Below, piece by piece: positions 17,245 through 26,010 of a stretch of 64,000 bases of DNA. Position 1 is the stretch's first letter, and each line of letters starts with the position of its first letter. Source of the DNA: Gammaproteobacteria bacterium (lineage in GTDB: Bacteria; Pseudomonadota; Gammaproteobacteria; Steroidobacterales; GCA-2729495); the NCBI GenBank assembly GCA_030426355.1, contig JAUHYQ010000002.1, positions 124,001 through 188,000 on the forward strand, in the 5' to 3' direction. The notes under the pieces were generated by a model that did no database searches, had not been told where the DNA came from, and saw only the letters and a program-made list of their open reading frames with translations. The position numbers and the translations under genes were made by a program.

Positions 17245-18960
17245 TTAACCAATGGTGACCCGGTTCACTTCTTCGAGACCGATGAGACCCTGTTTGACCT
17301 TCTCCAGACCCGCGCGGCGCAAGTCCCAGTAACCTTCTTTTTCCGCCTGCTCGGCGATGTCCTGAGCATTGCCGCCCCGCATGATGATGTGAGCGGTCTC
17401 GTCCGAGACGCTCATTACCTGAAAAATGCCCAACCGGCCTTTGTAGCCCGAATCGCACGAGCTACAGCCCACCGGGCCGTAAATCGTTAAACCCGCGTCT
17501 AAATCTTCCTGCTTGAAACCCTCAGCGAGCAGCGCAGCCTCAGGGATGTCTTTGACCTCTTTGCACTTGTCGCAGAGTTTGCGTGCCAGCCGCTGTGCAA
17601 TGATCAACTTGACGGAAGTTGCAATCGCGTACGGTTTGATACCCATGTCAACCAGACGAGTTAGGGTCGTCGGCGCGTCATTGGTGTGCAGTGTGGACAG
17701 CACAAGGTGACCCGTTTGGGCAGCCTTGATGGCTATCTCGCCTGTCTCCAGATCACGAATCTCACCCACCATGATCACGTCCGGATCCTGACGCAGGAAG
17801 GCTTTCAGAGCGCTCGCGAACGTCAGCCCCACCTTGGGATTGACGTTGACCTGATTAACACCGGGCAGGTTGATTTCGGCCGGATCCTCGGCGGTGGAAA
17901 TATTCCGTTCTTCGGTGTTGAGTATGTTCAGGCCCGTGTAAAGTGAAACGGTTTTACCGCTACCGGTCGGGCCTGTAACCAGAATCATTCCGTACGGTTG
18001 CGCCAGCATGTCGAGGTAGAGCTTTTTCTGCTGCTCTTCGTAGCCCAGAGCATCAATGCCGAGTTTGGCACTGCTGGGGTCGAGGATACGCAGCACGATT
18101 TTCTCACCGAACAACGTCGGACAGGTATTCACACGAAAGTCGATAGCACGTGACTTCGACAGCTTCATCTTGATGCGGCCGTCTTGAGGAACGCGTCGTT
18201 CCGCAATGTCGAGACGGGCCATGACTTTTACGCGGGCACACACCTTGTAGGCCAGCTGCACCGGCGGTTGCGCCACCGTCCGCAGCACGCCGTCCAGACG
18301 TGTGCGCACCCGGTAGGTCTTTTCGTACGGTTCAAAGTGTATATCCGAGCAGCCTTTCTTGATGGCATCCAGCAACACTTTATTAACAAATTTCACGACC
18401 GGCGCATCGTCGATGTCGCTGTCTTTGTCTTCTTCGAATTCATCGCCACCCGAGACTTCCAGACCTTCCAGGTCGAAGTCATCGTCTGCCAGATCCTGCA
18501 TTGAGGTATCAACCGCCTCAAGCGCACGTGCTACATAGTCTTCCAGCTTTTTCTGTTCGACAATTACCGGGTCAATGCGATAGCCGGACTGGAACTTGAT
18601 GTCGTCCATGGCCTGCAGGTTGGTGGGGTCGGACACGCCAAGGAACAAACGTTTGCCGCGCAATACCAGCGGCAGTACGCGGTGTTTCTGAATGAGTTTC
18701 GAGTCGACGGACTTGATAACGTCAACGTCCATTTCGTAAGCATTGAGGTCAAACAGCGGCACGCCGAATTCATGCGATGCTGCTACCGCAACCGCCTGCG
18801 GATCTGCCAGCCCTTTGTCGACCAGATGTGCAACCAGCGAACCGTCCGACTCCGAGGCCGCTGTCAATGCATCGTCGATGGCATCTTCCGCCACAATACC
18901 GTCCTGAACCAGGCGTCGTGGCAGACCGGTCAATGCTTTATTTGTCGCGCTTACAGCCAT
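17245..18960 (-). CDS. pilB: PilB, type IV pilus assembly ATPase
   Basis: PilB is the hexameric GspE-family ATPase that powers pilus extension. The 571-residue protein has an N-terminal MshEN-type domain (residues about 10-150, with repeated leucine-rich segments such as GLPRRLVQDGIVAEDAIDDA). The ATPase core follows with Walker A GPTGSGKT and the Asp box, and the tetracysteine zinc site CDKC/CSSC lies near the C-terminus. MshEN domains often bind c-di-GMP; whether this copy does cannot be settled by eye. It is followed by pilC. Confidence 0.96.
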   Translation of the reverse strand: MAVSATNKALTGLPRRLVQDGIVAEDAIDDALTAASESDGSLVAHLVDKGLADPQAVAVAASHEFGVPLFDLNAYEMDVDVIKSVDSKLIQKHRVLPLVLRGKRLFLGVSDPTNLQAMDDIKFQSGYRIDPVIVEQKKLEDYVARALEAVDTSMQDLADDDFDLEGLEVSGGDEFEEDKDSDIDDAPVVKFVNKVLLDAIKKGCSDIHFEPYEKTYRVRTRLDGVLRTVAQPPVQLAYKVCARVKVMARLDIAERRVPQDGRIKMKLSKSRAIDFRVNTCPTLFGEKIVLRILDPSSAKLGIDALGYEEQQKKLYLDMLAQPYGMILVTGPTGSGKTVSLYTGLNILNTEERNISTAEDPAEINLPGVNQVNVNPKVGLTFASALKAFLRQDPDVIMVGEIRDLETGEIAIKAAQTGHLVLSTLHTNDAPTTLTRLVDMGIKPYAIATSVKLIIAQRLARKLCDKCKEVKDIPEAALLAEGFKQEDLDAGLTIYGPVGCSSCDSGYKGRLGIFQVMSVSDETAHIIMRGGNAQDIAEQAEKEGYWDLRRAGLEKVKQGLIGLEEVNRVTIG

Positions 18961-19120
18961 GTTTCGTCCTTGAAAATAACCCCTGAAGTCAGCGAACCGT
19001 TATTACATAGTCCGGATGACGGTTTAACAGTATGTACCGAATATTAGGCCTTATTGAGGCGCTGAATCGGACGTGTTTCACAGTTTCCAACAGTGATCCA
19101 AATCTATTTTGATAAACGGG

Positions 19121-19143
19121 AAAGGCCCGCGCTGCGGGCCTTT
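19121..19143 (-). terminator. Terminator-like hairpin after the downstream pilin gene
   Basis: A perfect AAAGGCCCGC / GCGGGCCTTT stem with a tiny loop lies 18 bases past the stop of the downstream pilin gene. On the minus strand the T run is only three bases, so termination may be partial and allow some read-through to pilB. Confidence 0.7.
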
Positions 19144-19160
19144 CAGGAATTTGTCTGCGT

Positions 19161-19700
19161 CTATAATCGACACGTGGCCGGAAGGTAGCGATCATCAATG
19201 GTGGTCGCTGCATAACTGGCTGCGTTGCCGCCACCGGATGTGCCCATGGGGCCAACTGCTCCGTTGGGCACGGGTTCGCTCCCGCACCGCCATACCACAG
19301 CTCCGGTGGGGGTTTCATACGGAGTCAAATACAGCGTTTGGTTGGCAATGGTCTGGTTTGCGCGATTACCGAACATGACTTCCAGTCGACCGTTGTTCAC
19401 ATCCACTGATTGAACGTAGCTGCCCTGCGTGCTGTTTGCATTTGCAGTCAGGCCTGCTTCGACACGGTTGGCCGGTGCTTCACCGTTATTCTGGAACGCT
19501 TCCACTACGGTTACTTTGGCGTTACTCGCCATCAGGACGCCTTCGCTCACCTGCGCCCGAATCGTGTAGGTCTGGTAAGCGCCCATCGCAACCGAAGCCA
19601 GGATTCCGAGGATGGCCACGACGATCATCAATTCGATCAGCGTGAAGCCTGCCTGGCTTTCCGTGGTGCTCAATGATTGTTTCTTCCATGCGCCCAACAT
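19161..19700 (-). CDS. Type IV pilin, second paralogue
   Basis: This 179-residue type IVa prepilin has an 18-residue leader ending in Gly before [18 protein letters not shown], so PilD would cut between Gly and Phe; the essential Glu5 is present. The leader is unusually long compared with the six to seven residues of classical PilA. The globular part is close to that of the upstream pilin: [16 protein letters not shown]-like and VVWRCG segments and a C-terminal Cys, which would form the usual disulfide loop. It is separated from the other pilin by a strong terminator, and I see no sigma-54 promoter of its own. It could be an alternative major subunit or a minor pilin. Confidence 0.88.
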   Translation of the reverse strand: MLGAWKKQSLSTTESQAGFTLIELMIVVAILGILASVAMGAYQTYTIRAQVSEGVLMASNAKVTVVEAFQNNGEAPANRVEAGLTANANSTQGSYVQSVDVNNGRLEVMFGNRANQTIANQTLYLTPYETPTGAVVWRCGSEPVPNGAVGPMGTSGGGNAASYAATTIDDRYLPATCRL

Positions 19701-19751
19701 TTCTGAAACTCCGTATTAGATTCTGTGGTTATGTCTTGATTGCCCGGGGCG

Positions 19752-19782
19752 AAAAAAGAGGGGGCAAGCCCCCTCTTTTTTC
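19752..19782 (-). terminator. Strong bidirectional terminator between the two pilin genes
   Basis: A GAGGGGGC / GCCCCCTC stem is flanked by A and T runs on either side, so it works as an intrinsic terminator in both directions. It lies 41 bases past the stop of the sigma-54-driven pilin and separates the two pilins transcriptionally. Confidence 0.92.
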
Positions 19783-19822
19783 GTTAGAGCATGACTTACG
19801 TCGTACCCTCGAGCCTTAGGCC

Positions 19823-20332
19823 TTACAGGCGACAGGCAGCTGGCACGAAACGTGGGTCCATACCCGCACTCGGTGCGATGTAGGCAGCCGCGTTACCACC
19901 ACCAGACGTACCCATTACTGCCAGGCCAGCCGGAGCAGCTGCATAACCGCAGCGCCAGACAACCGAACCGTCAGCAGTTTCATAGGGAGTCAGTGAAATG
20001 GTTTCAGGAATGATTTCCTGGTTGGCGTCATTACCAAAACGAATGGTGATGGTGCCGTTGGTTACGTTGACCTGATCAACATACTTACCAGACGTATCAC
20101 CAGCATTGGCGCTCATGCCGGCTGCAGTACGGTTAGCCGGTGCTTCACCGTTATTCAGGAAGCTTTCAGCAACCGCAGCTTTAGCAGCAGCAGCCAGCGT
20201 CATGCCTTCAGAAACCTGGGCACGGATGGTGTAATCCTGATAAGCAGGAATAGCGATGGCGGCGAGGATGCCGATGATGGCAACAACGATCATCAATTCG
20301 ATGAGCGTGAAACCTTTTTGCAATGTTTTCAT
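19823..20332 (-). CDS. pilA: PilA, major type IV pilin
   Basis: This is the classical type IVa major pilin: a six-residue leader MKTLQKG cut before [20 protein letters not shown], Glu5, and a 169-residue precursor. The conserved alpha-1 helix continues to [11 protein letters not shown]. The C-terminal disulfide loop is bounded by the Cys of VVWRCG and that of PAACRL. A good ribosome-binding site (GGAG) lies within a perfect 10-bp GAGATATCTC palindrome just before the ATG. A consensus sigma-54 promoter is about 75-90 bases upstream, and pilR/pilS are encoded directly upstream, so it is almost certainly the PilR target. Confidence 0.95.
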   Translation of the reverse strand: MKTLQKGFTLIELMIVVAIIGILAAIAIPAYQDYTIRAQVSEGMTLAAAAKAAVAESFLNNGEAPANRTAAGMSANAGDTSGKYVDQVNVTNGTITIRFGNDANQEIIPETISLTPYETADGSVVWRCGYAAAPAGLAVMGTSGGGNAAAYIAPSAGMDPRFVPAACRL

Positions 20333-20405
20333 GAGATATCTCCGTTAAAACAACAATAATTTTTGCAAAAACAAAAAAGCCAGAAGTAGAGGCTGCAGTA
20401 GTTAT

Positions 20406-20421
20406 TGCAAAGGGCGTGCCA
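20406..20421 (-). promoter_or_regulatory. Sigma-54 promoter of pilA
   Basis: On the minus strand the sequence reads TGGCAC, five bases, TTGCA, an exact match to the RpoN -24/-12 consensus with correct spacing. It lies 74 bases before the pilA ATG. Together with the adjacent NtrC-type activator gene pilR this makes PilR/RpoN control of pilA very likely. Confidence 0.93.
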
Positions 20422-20542
20422 ACTCATGGAGAAGTGGCGGAGGATATTTCGTAAGTCAATGATTTTTAATGCGTTAAAGGGTGTTGTGCGAGCATGTCTG
20501 TGCTTGCTGCAAGCACCGAAAAGCGAGGCCAGACGAACCGTT

Positions 20543-20572
20543 CGCGTCACATGTTGACGCGTAGCGTCACAT
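20543..20572 (-). promoter_or_regulatory. Candidate PilR upstream activator sites
   Basis: A perfect 7-bp inverted repeat CGCGTCA-(5)-TGACGCG (20543-20561) overlaps a direct repeat of GCGTCACAT spaced exactly 20 bp (20544-20552 and 20564-20572). It lies about 120-150 bp upstream of the sigma-54 promoter, the normal distance for an enhancer-binding activator. Assignment to PilR is inferred from position. Confidence 0.5.
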
Positions 20573-20639
20573 CGTTATTGCTTATGCCGCTTTATGTGAA
20601 GTAACGACGTGGATGGGTTCTCGCAGCTGGATAATGGTG

Positions 20640-21956
20640 CTATTCGATACCGAGCTTTTCTATCCGGTAACGCAACGCGCGCAGCGTGAGGCCCAGTTTT
20701 TTTGCCGCGGCCGTCTTGTTATAGCGCGTTGCTTCCAGCGCTTTAACAATGGCCTCGCGCTCCACGTTCTCTAATTGATCGCCCAGATCGGGTGCGGCGG
20801 CGGCCTTGGGATCGGCGGTGCCATGTTTTACCAATATGTCATCTGCGGTAATCAACTGGTTTTCACACAGGGTAACGGCGCGCTCCAGAATGTTTTCGAG
20901 TTCCCGCACGTTGCCGGGAAAGCCGTAAGCGGCAAGCTTGTCACGGGCGCGTGAGTCCAGCGTAGGTGCCGGCATTTGCATCTGGCCGGCCAGTCGCCGC
21001 AGTATCTGATCTGCCAGCAGGAAGACATCGTTGCCCCGGGCTCGCAGCGGCGGCACCTTGAGTTCGATGACGTTGATGCGGTAGTAGAGGTCCTCACGAA
21101 ACTCGCTCCCTTTAACCAGCGCTTCAAGGTTTTTGTGGCTGGCGCTGAGAATGCGCACATCCAGAGCCGTTTCATCCGCCGCGCCGACCGGCCGGACTTT
21201 CTTTTCCTGAATGACCCGCAGCAGCTTCACCTGCATGTGCAGCGGCAGATCGGCGATTTCATCGAGAAACAGGGTGCCACCCTCGGCGCTCTGAAACAGC
21301 CCCTGTTTGTCGCTAACCGCGCCGGTGAACGCGCCTTTTTTATGTCCAAACAGCTCGCTTTCCATCAGCTCTGAGGGAATGGCGCCGCAGTTGACCGGGA
21401 CGAAGGGACGATCCTGACGCGAACCCTGTTCGTGAATCATCCGTGCGACCAGTTCCTTGCCGGTGCCTGATTCGCCGCTGATGAATACCGGCGCCTGGCT
21501 GCGGGCAACTTTGGCGATCATGCGGCGCACATTCTCCAGCGCTGCCGATTCGCCCGTCAGACTGACTTTGCTATCGCCATTGCCGGTGGTGGCAAGACGC
21601 AGAGCGCTGTCAACCAGTTTGCGCAGATCCTGCAAGTCGACCGGCTTGGAAATGAAATCGAATGCCCCGTACTTAAGTGCCTTTACGGCAGTTTCGACAT
21701 TGCCGTGGGCAGTGATGACGGCCACGGGGGTGCGCAGGCCTTTGGTTTGCATCCAGCGCACCAGTTCCAGTCCGTCACCGTCTGGCAGCCGCATGTCGGT
21801 AAGGCAGAGGTCGTAATCCCTTTTGGCCAGCTTGTTGCGGGCAGTCGCCACATCGCCGCAGGTGTCTGCTTCGATATCCATGCGTTCCAGGGTAATGGCA
21901 AGCAGTTCGCAGATGTCGGGCTCGTCGTCGACGATCAAGGCCAGCGGCTTATTCAA
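20640..21956 (-). CDS. pilR: PilR, sigma-54-dependent response regulator
   Basis: PilR is an NtrC-family activator that switches on pilA when phosphorylated by PilS. The 438-residue protein has an N-terminal receiver domain (IVDDEPDICELL; phospho-acceptor Asp in LCLTDMRLPDGDG), a central AAA+ sigma-54 interaction domain with Walker A GESGTGKE and the sigma-54 loop GAFTGA, and a Fis-type HTH at the end (TAAAKKLGLTLRALRYRI). There is no suitable ATG. The best start is TTG 21956, seven bases after GGGAGG, which overlaps an upstream TGA as TTGA. The upstream region is a 50-bp duplication of the pilS end. Confidence 0.94.
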   Translation of the reverse strand: MNKPLALIVDDEPDICELLAITLERMDIEADTCGDVATARNKLAKRDYDLCLTDMRLPDGDGLELVRWMQTKGLRTPVAVITAHGNVETAVKALKYGAFDFISKPVDLQDLRKLVDSALRLATTGNGDSKVSLTGESAALENVRRMIAKVARSQAPVFISGESGTGKELVARMIHEQGSRQDRPFVPVNCGAIPSELMESELFGHKKGAFTGAVSDKQGLFQSAEGGTLFLDEIADLPLHMQVKLLRVIQEKKVRPVGAADETALDVRILSASHKNLEALVKGSEFREDLYYRINVIELKVPPLRARGNDVFLLADQILRRLAGQMQMPAPTLDSRARDKLAAYGFPGNVRELENILERAVTLCENQLITADDILVKHGTADPKAAAAPDLGDQLENVEREAIVKALEATRYNKTAAAKKLGLTLRALRYRIEKLGIE

Positions 21957-22029
21957 TTCTGTGCCTCCCAACGGGTGGGTACTGGAAGGTTGGCGTGGCT
22001 GTTCAATTCTGTGCCTCCCATCGGGTTGG
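21952..22029 (-). repeat. 50-bp tandem duplication at the pilS/pilR junction with a coupled micro-ORF
   Basis: The segment 21952-21979 repeats 22002-22029 with two mismatches at a 50-bp period. Each copy carries a GGGAGG ribosome-binding site, a TTG start and a TGA stop overlapping as TTGA. The first TTG (22006) opens a 17-codon micro-ORF that ends in PTRWEAQN, the same residues as the PilS C-terminus. It stops exactly at the TTG used for pilR. Translational coupling is therefore kept on both sides. Confidence 0.75.
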
Positions 22030-23667
22030 ATCCGCGAATACGATTTGAAAAATACTGCCGCCAGTGTCGCGCGGCCGATAGCGAAGATTAGCGCGATTGC
22101 GCTCGCAAAGTTCGCGGCACACATACAGCCCCAGGCCGGTACCGCCCGTCCGTCCGGTGGCGAAGGGTTCGAACACCGAGTCCTGCATATCGTCGGGAAT
22201 GCCCGGGCCGTGGTCGGCAATTTCCAGAAACGGTCGGCCGTTATTGGGTAGCCTGCCGAAACTGATTTCCACCGCGATGCCGCCGGCCGCTTCACTGGCA
22301 TATTTGAGAGCGTTTTCGCACAGGTTCCAGGTCACCTGATGCAGGTGACTCGGATCCATGCGCACATCGACATCGTCACCGGTCGCTATGCTCAGCTGGC
22401 CCTCAAATAATTCCAGGGTGGACTCGAATTCCTTGACGAAATCGGCGATCCACGGGCGTAAATGCATGATCTCGGGTTTTACTACGTCCTTACGCGACAG
22501 CTGCAGAATATTTTCGATGATCTCGCTGACCCGCGCCGAATTGGTTCGGATTATTTCGATAAAGCGCTGATCCTGCTCACTGACCTGCGCGGACTCACTG
22601 AGCAGCTGGGCCGCATGGCTCAGCGCGCCCACCGGGTTGCGTATTTCATGGGCGATGCTGGCGCTGAGGCGACCCAGCGCCGCCAGCTTGGATTGCTGCA
22701 CTTTCTCGGCCAGCAGGCTGGCATCTTCCAGAAACACCAGCACCGCGCCTTGATTACCGTCGTTCCCCAGCGGTGCGAAATGGGCATTGATCACCGCGTT
22801 GCCATCATCCGAGACGAACTGCGGCAGGTCTCGAGCGAGATCAATCTCATTGGCACGCCATTTTTTTAGCAAGGCCGACACTTCGGATGACACGGTTTTC
22901 AGGCTGCTGCCCGATTTCAGTTTGGGTGTTGCGAGAATTTCTATCGCGGCCTGATTGATCAGGCGTATCTGGTTGCGCTCATCGATGACAATAATCGCCT
23001 CGCGCAACGTCTGAATTATGTAGTCGTTGAGTTGCGCAAGGTTTTCAAGGTCTATGCCGCGTTGCCGGGCCAGGCTCTCCGTTTCGCTGATCCGCCGGAG
23101 CAGTGGCTGTAAGGCGACGATAATGGCCAGCATCATCGCGCCGACGATGCCGGCCTGCAGAAAATCGGAAGCCGGGGATACGCCGTCGTTGTAGCTGATG
23201 GTTTGTTCCAGCAAGACCATCAGAGCGGCGATGGCCGCTGCAAAATAACTGCGTTCCCTTGGCAGGGTCATGCCGCTGGCGGCGACGAAAACCACCAACA
23301 ATCCTTCGATGCCGGATCCCACGCCGCCGCTGGCATGAACTATCAGGGTAATACAGCTGATATCGAGCAGTAGCTGTAACCAGGCTATGCCCTGTGTGGG
23401 CCAGCCCTTGCCGCGCAGCAGAAACCCAATAATGAGCGCCCCGATGCTGTATGCACCCACGGTCAGGCTAAACAAGGCGGAATAGCGCGGGGCCAGAAAG
23501 CCAAGATCGGCGGGCAGCAGAACCAGAATCACCAGCGCAGCCGCCAACAGCAGGCGGAAACCGCCTACCAGCGTCAGGATTCGCCGGTTCAGATCCGGTT
23601 CGCCCGCTGCAAGGTCAGCTTGCCGGGCAGAACTTTGGGTTGCGTCAACCAAGTTGTGTGCGTCCAC
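22003..23667 (-). CDS. pilS: PilS, sensor histidine kinase
   Basis: PilS is the membrane sensor that phosphorylates PilR in response to pilin levels in the membrane. The 554-residue protein has about six N-terminal membrane helices (residues about 30-195) and a PAS domain at about 215-320 (EAIIVIDERNQIRLINQAA). The histidine box is SASIAHEIRNPVGALSHAA, and the HATPase domain shows WNLCENALKYA, DHGPGIP and GGTGLGLYVCRE. It starts with ATG 23667 and ends in a sequence that is duplicated before pilR. It is probably co-transcribed with pilR. Confidence 0.95.
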   Translation of the reverse strand: MDAHNLVDATQSSARQADLAAGEPDLNRRILTLVGGFRLLLAAALVILVLLPADLGFLAPRYSALFSLTVGAYSIGALIIGFLLRGKGWPTQGIAWLQLLLDISCITLIVHASGGVGSGIEGLLVVFVAASGMTLPRERSYFAAAIAALMVLLEQTISYNDGVSPASDFLQAGIVGAMMLAIIVALQPLLRRISETESLARQRGIDLENLAQLNDYIIQTLREAIIVIDERNQIRLINQAAIEILATPKLKSGSSLKTVSSEVSALLKKWRANEIDLARDLPQFVSDDGNAVINAHFAPLGNDGNQGAVLVFLEDASLLAEKVQQSKLAALGRLSASIAHEIRNPVGALSHAAQLLSESAQVSEQDQRFIEIIRTNSARVSEIIENILQLSRKDVVKPEIMHLRPWIADFVKEFESTLELFEGQLSIATGDDVDVRMDPSHLHQVTWNLCENALKYASEAAGGIAVEISFGRLPNNGRPFLEIADHGPGIPDDMQDSVFEPFATGRTGGTGLGLYVCRELCERNRANLRYRPRDTGGSIFQIVFADPTRWEAQN

Positions 23668-23923
23668 CAGGACATCGAAAGCCGCAGTTATTGTAACAAC
23701 ACGCGGCCGTTATCGGGGCACGACTGGATCACAGCCTGATCGAGTCGGAACCGGATTGGTCACACGGGTGGAGATCCCCGCCTATATATCTGCGATTATC
23801 CCTGCGGATATCTTGCCGTTGCGGGTTTAACTGTGGCGGTCTTTCGCGGACAATAGCGCTCTCGCGCCACCGTGCCAGCTAACGGCACGTACTGGAACGC
23901 AACCCCAATTCAGGATTTGTCGA

Positions 23924-25084
23924 ATGAATTTGCATGAGTTTCAGGCCAAGGGCCTGTTCGCTAAATACGGTATACCCGTGACCAAGGGTGAAGTGGCCGA
24001 TTCGCCCATAACAGCGCGCGCCGCGGCGGCTTCGCTGGGCGGGGAATTGTGGGTGGTGAAAGCCCAGGTGCACGCCGGTGGCCGGGGCAAGGCGGGCGGT
24101 GTCAAGCTGGCGCGCAGCCCGGAAGAAGTCGAACGTGCTGCAGCCGAAATGCTCGGCCAGCGCTTGATTACCAAGCAGACCGGGAGCGAGGGTCTGCCGA
24201 TTAATCAGGTGTTTGTGGAGGCTGGCAGCACAATTGAGCGCGAACTCTATCTCAGTATGGTGGTGGATCGCGCCAGCGAACGCGTTGCTTTTATGGCCTC
24301 CGAGGCGGGCGGTATGGACATCGAGGAGGTTGCCGCCAAGACACCCGAAAAAATCTTTACCGTCAGCATCAACCCGGGTGCCGGTCTGCAGCCTTATCAG
24401 GTTCGCAAGCTGGGCTTTGGTATGAACCTCACGGCGTCGCAGATGAAGCAGTTTGTGAATATATGTAATGGCTTGTATCGGCTGTTCGTGGAATGCGACC
24501 TGAGTCTGCTCGAAATCAACCCACTTATCGTCAACGGTGACGGTAACCTGATGGCACTGGATGCCAAAATCAACATCGACAGCAATGCTTTATATAGGCA
24601 ACCTGAACTGTTTGCTATGCGGGACATCACACAAGAGGATGAAATGGAGGCCAAGGCGGCCGCCCATGATCTGAACTATGTGTCGCTCGACGGGAATATA
24701 GCGTGCATGGTTAACGGTGCCGGTCTGGCGATGGCGACTATGGATCTGATCAAGTTGCACGGTGGTCAGCCCGCAAACTTTCTGGATGTCGGCGGCGGCG
24801 CCACGCCGGAACGGGTATCGGAAGCGTTCAAATTGATCCTGTCGAATACTTCGGTGACTGCGATCCTGGTCAATATATTCGGCGGCATTGTCCGCTGTGA
24901 TTTAATCGCCGAGGGCATTATTCAGGCGGTACGTGAAGTCAATGTCAGTGTGCCGGTGGTAGCGCGCCTCGAGGGCACCAACGTTGAGAAGGGCAAGGCT
25001 CTTCTGGCAGATAGTGGCCTGGATATTATGGCTGCCGACGATCTGACCGACGCCGCGCAGAAAGTTGTCGCGGCAGCAAGCTGA
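23924..25084 (+). CDS. sucC: Succinyl-CoA synthetase beta subunit
   Basis: SucC is the ADP-forming beta subunit, which binds nucleotide and succinate in the TCA-cycle enzyme that converts succinyl-CoA to succinate. The 386-residue length is standard. The ATP-grasp N-terminal part shows [20 protein letters not shown]. The C-terminal domain contains [16 protein letters not shown] and the glycine-rich [17 protein letters not shown]. An AGGA lies before ATG 23924, and a short CGTGCC/GGCACG hairpin is at 23871-23889. It is followed after 22 bases by sucD; sucAB are not next to it in this window. Confidence 0.97.
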   Translation: MNLHEFQAKGLFAKYGIPVTKGEVADSPITARAAAASLGGELWVVKAQVHAGGRGKAGGVKLARSPEEVERAAAEMLGQRLITKQTGSEGLPINQVFVEAGSTIERELYLSMVVDRASERVAFMASEAGGMDIEEVAAKTPEKIFTVSINPGAGLQPYQVRKLGFGMNLTASQMKQFVNICNGLYRLFVECDLSLLEINPLIVNGDGNLMALDAKINIDSNALYRQPELFAMRDITQEDEMEAKAAAHDLNYVSLDGNIACMVNGAGLAMATMDLIKLHGGQPANFLDVGGGATPERVSEAFKLILSNTSVTAILVNIFGGIVRCDLIAEGIIQAVREVNVSVPVVARLEGTNVEKGKALLADSGLDIMAADDLTDAAQKVVAAAS

Positions 25085-25106
25085 ATACAGAACGGATTAG
25101 CAATTA

Positions 25107-25979
25107 ATGAGCATTCTCGTAAATAAGAATTCACGCATCGTCGTGCAGGGTCTGACAGGACGTCAGGGTACGTTTCACGCTGAGCAATGTATTGAATATG
25201 GAACCAATATCGTCGCCGGCGTTACACCGGGGCGCGGTGGCGAGACGCATCTGGACCGGCCTGTGTTTAACTCCACCCACGAGGCAGTCAGTCAGGAGGG
25301 AGCAGACGTCAGCATGATTTACGTGCCGGCTGCGTTTGCCGCCGATGCGATACTCGAGGCGGCTGATGCCGGTATTAAAGTTATCGTTTGCATCACCGAG
25401 GGTATCCCGGTGCAGGACATGGTGAGGGTTAAGCAGGGCTTGCGCGACTACCAGTGTCGCCTGATCGGCCCCAATTGCCCGGGCATTATTACTCCGGGTG
25501 AGGCCAAGATCGGCATCATGCCCGGCTTTATTCATAAACCCGGACGCATCGGTGTTATTTCCCGCTCCGGCACGCTCACTTATGAGGCGGTGTATCAGAC
25601 CACCAACAATGGCCTAGGCCAGTCGACGTGCGTGGGTATCGGCGGTGACCCGGTGCGCGGCATGAACTTTATTGATTGTCTGGAGCTCTTTGAGCAGGAC
25701 CCTGTCACCGAAGGCATCATCATGGTGGGTGAAATTGGCGGTACCGACGAAGAAAAGGCCGCTGCCTATATAAAGGAGCATGTCAGCAAGCCGGTGGTTT
25801 CCTACATCGCGGGCGTTACCGCGCCTCCGGGCAAGCGCATGGGCCATGCCGGTGCCATTATTTCCGGCGGCGAAGGCACCGCGGATGCCAAGTTTGCCGC
25901 GTTGGAAGCGGCAAACGTTCGCACCGTAAGGTCGCCTGCCGAACTCGGCAGCGCGATGCAGGAACAGCTCGGCCGCTGA
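25107..25979 (+). CDS. sucD: Succinyl-CoA synthetase alpha subunit
   Basis: SucD is the catalytic alpha subunit that carries the phosphohistidine and binds CoA. The 290-residue protein has the CoA-binding Rossmann segment [16 protein letters not shown], the conserved [20 protein letters not shown], and the active-site histidine loop [17 protein letters not shown]. It is directly downstream of sucC in one operon, and nadE follows after 31 bases and may be co-transcribed. Confidence 0.97.
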   Translation: MSILVNKNSRIVVQGLTGRQGTFHAEQCIEYGTNIVAGVTPGRGGETHLDRPVFNSTHEAVSQEGADVSMIYVPAAFAADAILEAADAGIKVIVCITEGIPVQDMVRVKQGLRDYQCRLIGPNCPGIITPGEAKIGIMPGFIHKPGRIGVISRSGTLTYEAVYQTTNNGLGQSTCVGIGGDPVRGMNFIDCLELFEQDPVTEGIIMVGEIGGTDEEKAAAYIKEHVSKPVVSYIAGVTAPPGKRMGHAGAIISGGEGTADAKFAALEAANVRTVRSPAELGSAMQEQLGR

Positions 25980-26010
25980 GCACTGTTGCGGCGCTCACAG
26001 CGTAACCGTC

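Noticed and set aside
19161-19700. A degenerate pilin pseudogene
   Set aside because: The frame is intact, with the leader, Glu5, both cysteines and its own downstream hairpin, so it is kept as a real gene.
23668-23923. A known RNA motif in the sucC leader
   Set aside because: The gap contains a CGTGCC/GGCACG hairpin and another short stem, but I could not match it to a known motif consensus.
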